NCBI GenBank assembly: GCA_019055375.1
Contig: JAHQIW010007353.1
Span: 1 to 64,000, forward strand
Direction of reading: 5' to 3'
Length of the DNA: 64,000 nucleotides
Source of the DNA: Parelaphostrongylus tenuis
Lineage: Eukaryota > Nematoda > Chromadorea > Rhabditida > Metastrongylidae
The notes below the pieces were generated by a model. It had not been told where the DNA came from. It was given only the letters and a program-made list of their open reading frames with translations, and ran no database searches. The position numbers and the translations under genes were made by a program. This document shows positions 56,901 through 64,000 of this stretch, piece by piece. Numbering within the stretch: position 1 is the first letter of the stretch; each line of letters begins with the position of its first letter.

Positions 56901-59900
56901 TTATACTACGGTAAGTTTCATAAACTGTTCACGTGGACAGTTGTTTACTTAAACTGTCCGTCTTCAGGAATTGTGCGGACCCTAGCACATTTTCATGTGC
57001 TAGATTAACTGTTTGTTTCCTGGAATCCTGAGTAAGCTTAGCCGGAACTTCCTCAACTTGTCAGCACATTAGAGCTGTCCTCTGGCCTTGTGGATCAGAG
57101 GAACATTACCACCTTGCGGCTAATAGCTGCTAATGTGGCGATCTTTCCCGGTACGGCGTACTCTCAGCAGGGCCTTCCGAGTGGGAACGTTGTAATACTT
57201 CACAGCTTTGGTGGGCATGCTGGGAGGTGTGAAACCCCACTGTGCTTCGCAGTCCGACACCCAAGAACACTCTACTCCCTAGTTATGATGCGGCTGTAAA
57301 CCTTTTGGGAAGAACTGCTCAACAAGAATTAGAAATTAACAACTGTTAGCACAACTGCTTTATGCAGAAAAATGGCCAGAAGAAAGTTTTTGAGCACAGT
57401 TTCTCTCTGAATACGCATATGTCAACACAATAATTTTTTCCATGAAGTTTACCACAGGTTGACAATTTTTGTTAAGAATAAAGTTTAGTTGCCATCGACA
57501 TCTTGAAAAGTTGATGAAAACAATTCAACCATTCATGCATCCTGCAAACGAAAGCGACCACACAGCAATGGTATTGATGTTCCTCCAATACTTAATCCGT
57601 GAACTACTCGCCCGCTATGCAGACGAGCGTGTGAAAAAACATCGGCGAAAAGTGAGATCTATAAAATTCACACTACTTCTAGTATAGTTTTCGTCTTCGT
57701 TTTTTTGATTTCAAGAAAATATGTAGATTTAGGTACCGCAAAAGTTCTATTTAACTGACGATGATACAAAGTTATTCGTAGAAGCGACAATGCAGTCGAT
57801 TCTCTATGCATTGTACTCAAAAGACGGGAATAAGCAATGATGTACCGTTTTCAAAACCCTGTCGTTAGTTTATTGGCTCACGGAGAGTTTTCCAGCTTCC
57901 TGCAAAATTGTTGATGATGCTGGGTATCCTTCAGCCTGGACTCGTATTTCCGCATTTTCTAGAAAAGTAAGCAACGTTCTGATTGATTGTGAAAGAGGAT
58001 CACCAAAACACTTATACGTCATAGTGTTTCTAAATACAGATCTTTGTTTTTGGTATCTTTAAACGGTACAGTTCTATTATGACGATGCCAATTAAGGCCC
58101 TCGGTAAAAACGTATTTTTTGTTTTTGCAAAACGTTTCTATGCTTTATCGATAGCTCAAATCAAGTGAATTTCAATGAATATTTAATTTCTCAAATAACT
58201 TATTTTTGGCTCCATACCAATCAAAATAATATTTTGCTCCTCATTCAAGATTTCTCACTGGACAAAAGTTTTGTTGTAATGACTTTCAATCATGAGATAG
58301 AGAATATCTTTCCGATTATGATGGTATATTTGACTTTCGGAAAAAACTTCTTCGAGCTTTGTAACGACTGAAAGAATATTATGCTTCACACTCAATGAGC
58401 ACTTCTAGTCGGCCACGATGTGTGTAGAGCCGTAATACCAATCCGCTGCATAAATCACATGTGGATTTTTTGATGAAAATCAGAGATCTTTCCGTTTCTC
58501 CAGAATTTTTCTACATGTCCATACGCTTTTTAAAAAAATTTGTTGAAAATAATCTATCGTGTTTCAAAGATTGACAAACTCACAATAAAATATAGGTCGC
58601 TGTTTAGAAGGCCACGATACTTTGATTGTATCCAAGAGTGATTTAAAACATCGTCACCTAAATTGACCATAGAGATTACAATTAGGACACTGATAAAAAA
58701 TAAACGGAAAGTCGCAACAATCACATATTTTTACCTGCGATCATTTTACGCCACATCAACTCAGCCAAGTATGACTCCAAAGAAAGGCGTGCGGTCCCTC
58801 GGTGCCGTCTGTTGCACCATTTTGCAGATCTCCACATCCTTTTTACCGTTTAAGGGTGAGTACCTGTGTGTGGATCTACAAAATTGTGATGATAGGTAAC
58901 CGTGAAGTGCTGGAAAACTTGCTTTTTGTATATCTTCAGTTATGTACACTTTCCATCAATCGGAATAGATCGTAGAACCTTGGGCAACGTTGTTTTCGAT
59001 AGCAGCAAGCAAAGTTTGTGCTGTGCGATCTGGAACCGCCATCAAGAAGCATTGTTTTGTCTCACAATGGACTCCTCCAGAGATTCATTGTTGGGGAGCA
59101 CGCGTTCGGCATTGTTCTTCCTCTTTGTGAACATTGATTCGTCTATCTCCACAATCTTGCCTTTGCCCCAATCTTTTTACCACGGCGTCGAATCAGTGCT
59201 CTGCAACAACTTCACTTAAATAGTTATTCCGGTCCACAACTGCGCCGATACTCATGCCAAGATTTTTCTTGCACCATTTGAGCGACGTTGACTCTTCACT
59301 CCATCTGTGGAAAAAAACGGAGAGCAGTAACAAAAGGAGGACGACTGTTCCCAAAGCAATTTCCGACTCTAATACCGACCTTATCGCGACATCTACGCTT
59401 GTAACATCGCCAAGCAATCTTTGAATCGAAGTGAAGCTTCATTGGATGTCCTTTCTTGCACAGACGTTTGGATTGTAACACGCCGTGTCTTCATAGGGCA
59501 CGACGGCTTCTTTTTCAGTGCTTGGCGAAGCAAAAATGCTCATGGCTAAGCAGAATCGATGAGAATCAAAAGACAGTTGGAGACACTTGACTTGTAATAA
59601 CTAATCAATGTGGGGAATGCTGAGATGGCTCGTCAGCCAGGGGCTAGTATTACGAAATCCCATCCACATATTACACCTTTCCTTCGAGTGCTTTATTAAG
59701 ACCACGCTCAAATTTCAATAGATCCTTTCATTATTATTTGAGCCAACATGTCATGTGGTCTGGTAAGGGCTCTTGTACAGCCCGAGACACGTGTTTCGTC
59801 CTTACAGACTCATCAGCCGGGCAGAACCCGTCGTCTGTCGATCTTTTCATAGTCAGTTCTCTCGGGAGCGTCACACTCCTCATATATAGTTATCGACGAC

Positions 59901-62900
59901 CTACGCTTTATCGAAAGGATCTATTGAAATTTGAGCGTGGTCTTAATGAAGCACTCGAAAGAAAGGTATAATATGATAAAAATACCAGCCAGCTAGCAAT
60001 CGAGTGCGAAATCACTCTGTGTTAGGTGAATGTTTCACCTGACATAGAGCGTAAAGCGTAGGTCTTCGATAACTATATATAAGGAGTGTGACGCTCCCGA
60101 GAGAACTGACTATGAAAAGATCGACAGACGACGGGTTCTGCCCGGCTGATGAGCCTGTAAGGACGAAACACGTGTCTCGGGCTGTACAAGAGCCCTTACC
60201 AGACCACATGACATGTTGGCTCAAATAATAATGAAAGAACCCATTCACATAGTTGGCAGTGCGTGATGGCCAAGTGCCGTCGCTGCATGGGCCCTAAATT
60301 GTTACAGCTCACTAAGAAGTCCTTTCGAAAAACCAAATACATCACTGGAACCAGAGAATTCAGAGTATCGAATGGTTTGTAAAAGTCAGAGGGAAATGCT
60401 CTTCCTGAAGAAAGACGCGTTTAAACGCCTCAAGTGTGAAACATACTTTTATTTTGCCTAGATTTGAGTGGAATTGTCTAGATTTGAGCTATTGATTAAG
60501 CTAAGAAGCAACTTGGAAAAATTGAAAACACCCTTGTTTCTGGAGGAGTGCGCAAAACAGCGACATTTCAAATGTGTAACCCACTCTTCTTGTGCGAATT
60601 GCAGAGCTCTAAGAAGTTTTTTCTGAAGAACAAACATATTTTCTTAGTCAGAAAGATTTGCTCTATCTATTGGATAGGATTTTGTTATAAAAACTTTTTT
60701 TGGGTGAGAAATCTTCAAATGTCGAACAAAATCTCATTTCGACTTGTACGGCGTTAAAAACAAGCAATATGAGGAATAAAATATACCTTTAAATTTCACT
60801 TGATTTAAGCTATCAGATAGTCATACATTTGTCAGATAACAGCAAAGAATACGCTCTTGCCGAAGGCCTAAAGTGGCGCCGCTATAACAGAACAGTATCC
60901 TTTGAACTTTGGATTTGGTGATGATACAGTCCGTTCTCGACTTGAAATTTCAGTATATGATTGTAAATCCGAGGATCTTGCTATCTCTCCATCCAGGGTG
61001 AGAGAACGGCTTTTTACATGTCAGTACCATGCTTGGACCTACGATTTAAGCAACACACTAATTGTATAATAATTTTCATTGCACCAGAAAGAGCTCACAC
61101 TACATCATTGACTGCAGTTATCACAACAAATCTGACCTCTTCATGGATTGGACGAAGATATCCATGGCCACCATTTGCTTTTTTATCGAAAAGCAGTGTT
61201 TTTGAGACTCTTCAGACGTAAATTTCGAACTTTTCAGCTGCTTAAAAAGCATTGTTAGGACATAAAATTTGGTCTTAGATCACATGAAGGCATCCTTGAG
61301 CACTCTCGGCGAAGAAACGTTGAACCGCTATGGTAACCTAAACAAAGAAGAGGCTTTCAAATAAAATAAATCTTCATAATCATAACATAGCAAATTGAAA
61401 TCGTAAAATCTTTTCATATAAGCGCACAACATAATAGCCTTGATCAGTGGTTTTCAGCGTTTATCCAGCAATATTCGCGGTCTGCGAGCCTCATCGGCTG
61501 ACGCAGACATTGGATTGCATGTTTGAGTTGATATATATCATTGCATGCGATCAGGACGTAAGTACTGAACGACGAAAAATGGAGAAGGATTTGGTGACAG
61601 AAATAGAAAGAGTAAGTCATGGGGAATAGGTGTAAAACCGTTTACACTGGCTCACTTATTTAATACTTGTATCTAGTGTTCGCACTTATTTACCCTTTTA
61701 CTAAAAATTCCAACTTCAATAAAGGCCTTCTTTCAATCTCCTTCTTAGCAGGTGCTCTCTTCGTTCGATCACAGCGCGTTATTCATGCGCGTAAGCTTCG
61801 GTGCATACTTTTCATGGGTTCTGGGGTGAACTATTTGTTGAGACAGTTTTCTATTTCCCGCGATTGGAAAAAGCGAAATTAAGGAAAAATAGAAGATTTT
61901 ATGAGCCAGAAAATCTTCTCTAACTGCGAAATTCAAACAGAGATGTTCATTTGTGTATCGACACTAGATCATCCATGCCGTCCTCAACGTATTAACACTG
62001 CCGAGTAGTTGCTGTTTATATCATCTATTGAATTCTCGTTTTTCTTCAGCAACGACTATTATCTTCACCTTTGTCACGTTACTCTCTGCAAAAATTAGCA
62101 ACTGAACACAAATGGAAGCTGAAAGAGAATTTTACAACATTTCGATTTCATCTATTCTATTTTATCGAAATTCTCATAGAAGGAATTGACATCAACGATG
62201 TGTCGAAGGCAAACATCTCTATTCATGTCAGTGAAAGTATTTTTTCCTTTTTTGATAATACGATTTACGACGACATAAATGAGAGGAGGTCAAAAGGAAC
62301 CGCTCAGGAGCCATGCGCACGAGTTAAATATGAAACTGATTCAACGCGGAATGCGTCAGGATTTGTTTCATTCTCAAAAAATTCACCGGGTTACTTAGTA
62401 CCTCAATTGATTATATTATCATAGTAAATTCGCGCCAAAGCTATTATATCGATCAGTTGTTGAGAAAAGCGAACAGAAATTTTCTGCTTTTTGCTTGCTA
62501 CCAAATATTCAATGTCTTGTTCATCTCGCTCTATGAACTTAAATTTTTAGAACCTGACCTTAATATTCTATATCATGCCAATTCTCGATTACTCGGAATG
62601 TGTTCGATATCACAATGATCTCACGGCTGATGAGAAATCGCTCTGTCTGATGTCGGCGCGATTACCGATGTTGGCCGAATTAGCATTAGATAGGTTTGTA
62701 TTTAATGCATAAGAGTTTTATCAAGTTAACGTATCTGAGCAAGGATGAATAGCGAACTTAAGACCCATTTCCACTCAACTCCATAGAGTCTCCGTTTGTA
62801 CGAAATATGTTGGGAATTCCTACTATGATAGTTAGAACATTGGATAATTCGTTAAAAGACTACGAAATTTGCCAAAACGTACAGCACATAAGATAACGTT

Positions 62901-64000
62901 CTTGAGACGTGGTGATAGAATTTTCATGTAGAACATGAATATAAACGGCACCTTGAAAGAGGACTGACTAGTACAATAAACCTTATCATACATCAGTCCT
63001 CACGTGCATAGTTCATTCAGGATGTTAGAAGCCATTCAAAGCCTTGCTATCACCTCCCCAAAAGATTCGTCATCACAGCTAGGAAGTTTTAAGGTATATT
63101 TAGCAGAAAACAATGCCATAACAAAGCGATGACACGATTTAGATGGGTTGTTAAGGATGAAGAAAGGAAGGAAAGTACAGAAGAGAAAGTTTTGAAGAAG
63201 GGAATCGAGAGATGCGTAGAAGCGTTGTTTACTAATGCGGCAGAATCCATAACATCGGTGCGTTTCCCAGATTAAACTATTGTGAGTTTACACGATAGCC
63301 ACCACTTATTCAAAATTTGATGGATTGGACTGTTTTCTCATTAGAAGGAAGAAAGCGGAGTTCGTGCAGTTCGGAATCCAGAGCTCTTATTCAGTACTTA
63401 GGGAAGCAGATTAAATGCTCATGGTCGATGTTTGTGAAGCCAATTCATGCACATATCCATTGCTGTTGTGATCATCATGTCATTTCTCGGACAATTCTAT
63501 AGTCCGACCTAAACAACGATGAGATTTCTTGACACATTAGTGATATAACGTGATTAGCATGGACGACGCATTATGGACAACGCTTTGATTTTAACGCTCA
63601 ATCTCACTCCCCGCCAATAATCTTTAACTTTTATTATGTTTCCCTGATGTATCAATCTAGAGAGGGTTTGGAAAGCAAAAGACGAAAGCTGAAACGTGAT
63701 TGAAGACTGTATCGATAGTTTCATGTGAATTGTGTGGAAATCATTGAAGCTGATGAAGCTCTCGGCATTGATCAATCCCTGAGGGATAAGCAATGCATTC
63801 GTCTTTGATTTTCAACTTTGTTTGAGGTAATTAAATGCATATCTGGCTTTTGCAATGACCCGCGGAGGCCTCCCACTGTACCGTGTCAGTGCTACTTATC
63901 CTTCCAGACAACTCTGAAATTAAACCGCTACAAATTTACCGACTCCTGAGGGATGGATGGCTTAGTGAGCCATGAGCGCGGAATCAATCCATTGGCCTCG
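50983..64000 (+). CDS. PSME4: Proteasome activator PA200/PSME4, N-terminal part (continues past the window)
   Basis: Exons: 50,983-51,203; 51,265-51,405; 54,060-54,234; 55,658-55,767; 56,412-56,520; 57,489-57,651; 57,733-57,841; 57,896-57,966; 61,458-61,557; 62,050-62,226; 62,551-62,693; 63,021-63,093; 63,156-63,257; perhaps 63,336-63,470. PSME4 is a HEAT-like solenoid of about 1,800 residues that caps the 20S proteasome. The exons follow the N-terminal 600 residues of the family in order: PYYEQLSSYLDDYFEHI, DDLVLEWEPAYDLYYG, HGASLWFDTMWKMYE, DFMDWTPLYDVMFTRIIRAM, LTDDDTKLFVEATMQSILYA, VYPAIFAVCEPHRLTQTLDC, EGIDINDVSKANISIH and YSECVRYHNDLTADEKSL. Phases agree at nearly every join. Not found: the first exon with the ATG, and two short exons near 54.2-55.6 and 56.5-57.5 kb. 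An extra base near 57,838-57,841 puts a stop in frame. The catalytic role is architectural, so no active-site check is possible. Confidence 0.85.
51590..51705 (+). repeat. SINE-D copy in PSME4 intron
   Basis: GATCAAGTGGCTGTGATGCT, then CGTCGCGGCGCGCCTGG and ACTCCATCTCCCAACTCT, colinear with the copies at 12.04 (-) and 13.76 kb (+). Confidence 0.5.
51983..52877. mobile_element. Long-TIR MITE family M, copy 10 in PSME4 intron
   Basis: Ends GGTTCATTCTGATTGGGGGC and CTCCTAATCAGAAAGAAGC. The flanking 8-mers CATTTTCC and CATTTTTC agree at 7 of 8. The centre around 52.3-52.7 kb differs from that of copies 1, 3 and 9, resembling copy 6 (CCACGTACCCTGCC; TTAGAGCACAAATCAAAAGA). Confidence 0.8.
53140..53172. 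repeat. TC dinucleotide repeat
   Basis: (TC)n tract in a PSME4 intron. Confidence 0.85.
58730..59520 (-). pseudogene. ISXO2/Merlin-type transposase, decayed
   Basis: Minus-strand, several frames. In order: LCKKGHPMKLHFDSKIAWRC with Cys pairs; VGIRVGNCFGNSRPPFVTAL; WCKKNLGMSIGAVVDRNNYL; IVEIDESMFTKRKNN (first catalytic Asp); CFLMAVPDRTAQTLLAAI; GSTIYSD (second Asp); then HYHFVDPHTGTHP and LESYLAELMWRKMIAG. This is the ISXO2-like DDE domain, which in animals belongs to Merlin-type DNA transposons. Frameshifts and stops (for example directly after YSD) show it is dead. It lies in the 3.5-kb PSME4 intron, opposite to the gene. Terminal repeats were not found. Confidence 0.8.
59767..59829 (-). 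ncRNA. Type I hammerhead ribozyme, R4 minus (intact)
   Basis: Minus strand: outer stem I GGGTTCT with AGAGCCC, a 6-base bulge TGTACA, inner stem I GCCCGG with TCGGGC, core CTGATGA, stem II GTCT-GTAA-GGAC (three Watson-Crick pairs plus one wobble, GNRA loop), GAAA, stem III A-U/C-G with loop ACGT, then GTC. All invariant positions are present. The stem I bulge and loop II are placed for the known loop-loop contact. Cleavage would fall between 59,786 and 59,785. Confidence 0.87.
60133..60195 (+). ncRNA. Type I hammerhead ribozyme, R4 plus
   Basis: Same architecture as the minus-strand copy of this locus: CTGATGA, GAAA and GTC (60,174-60,176) intact, stem I with the TGTACA bulge. A T-to-C change in stem II (GCCTGTAAGGAC) creates one C-A mismatch. 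Confidence 0.8.
60310..60780. mobile_element. Long-TIR MITE family M-like remnant
   Basis: CCTTTCGAAAAACCAAATAC and AGTATCGAATGGTTTGTAAA, then GAAATGCTCTTCCTGAAG, follow the order of an inner arm of the family. The ends are not recognisable. Confidence 0.35.
63758..64000 (-). repeat. SINE-A, truncated by the window edge
   Basis: Minus strand from the edge: GGATTGATTCCGCGCTCATG (B box region), GGCTCACTAAGCCATCCATC, the middle body, and the 3' end CTCAGGGATTGATCAATGCC. The A box lies beyond the window. It sits in the PSME4 gene, opposite in orientation. Confidence 0.8.

Larger units (their letters stand above)
59676..60238. mobile_element. Hammerhead retroelement locus R4, inverted pair, in PSME4 intron
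   Basis: A minus-strand copy (59,676 to about 59,910) is joined to a plus-strand copy (about 59,915-60,238). Outer arms are inverse complements (TCCTTTCATTATTATTTGAG against CTCAAATAATAATGAAAG). The plus copy includes the family stem segments AATCACTCTGTGTTAGGTGA and CACCTGACATAGAGCG. Each half carries one ribozyme. No conserved open frame: the translations seen in all loci (MWSGKGSCTA...) are by-products of the ribozyme sequence. Confidence 0.8.

Noticed and set aside
59738..60248. Recurrent translated peptide beginning WSGKGSCTARDTCFVLT at the 26.9, 42.3 and 59.7 kb loci
   Set aside because: The repetition is that of the DNA element. The reading frame crosses the hammerhead core and is not maintained between copies.
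61667..61882. 71-codon open frame between PSME4 exons
   Set aside because: It lies in an intron bounded by phase-matched exons and has no recognisable domain.

Overview
The window looks like nuclear DNA of a nematode, most likely a clade V (strongylid-type) species; the clade is inference. Three split protein genes have short exons with TTTNCAG-type acceptors. In two of them the start codon lies directly at such an acceptor, as expected for spliced-leader trans-splicing. The rest is AT-rich and packed with small mobile elements. There is no sign of prokaryotic organisation.

Layout. 1-3,540 is a GC-rich, strongly T-depleted block with no recognisable gene, grading by about 4.1 kb into ordinary AT-rich DNA. 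4.1-15.6 kb holds only repeats: tRNA-derived SINEs, palindromic MITEs, Penelope-type terminal repeats and a hammerhead-ribozyme element. 15.6-28.9 kb (+) is an ACAD9-like acyl-CoA dehydrogenase in about 16 exons. 31.3-36.8 kb (-) is a complete 7-exon DHRS4-type dehydrogenase/reductase of 258 residues, convergent with ACAD9. 36.8-51 kb is another repeat field. 51.0 kb to the right edge (+) is the N-terminal third of PSME4/PA200, the large proteasome activator, running off the window.

The most unusual content is a family of about 316-bp tandem units carrying type I hammerhead ribozymes (CTGANGA ... GAAA core, GNRA loop II, two-base-pair stem III, GTA or GTC cleavage triplet). There are four loci: 10.7-11.2, 26.9-27.3, 42.3-42.8 and 59.7-60.2 kb. 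The tandem unit with one ribozyme per period is what 'retrozymes' look like: non-autonomous retroelements moving through circular RNA. At least two ribozymes look intact. Three loci also contain head-to-head inverted copies. A relic of a Penelope-like element with its GIY-YIG endonuclease region and inverted, hammerhead-like terminal repeats lies in an ACAD9 intron; such an element could have supplied the enzymes (inference).

Other mobile DNA: at least ten copies of a long-inverted-repeat MITE with 8-bp target duplications, a decayed ISXO2/Merlin-type transposase, palindromic elements built from the 5' end of a mariner transposase gene, a short palindromic MITE, and four families of tRNA-derived repeats. 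The three host genes (fatty-acid-type dehydrogenase/complex I assembly, carbonyl reduction, proteasome activation) have no obvious joint function. Two of them need a one-base change to keep frame, which points to residual assembly errors or to decay.
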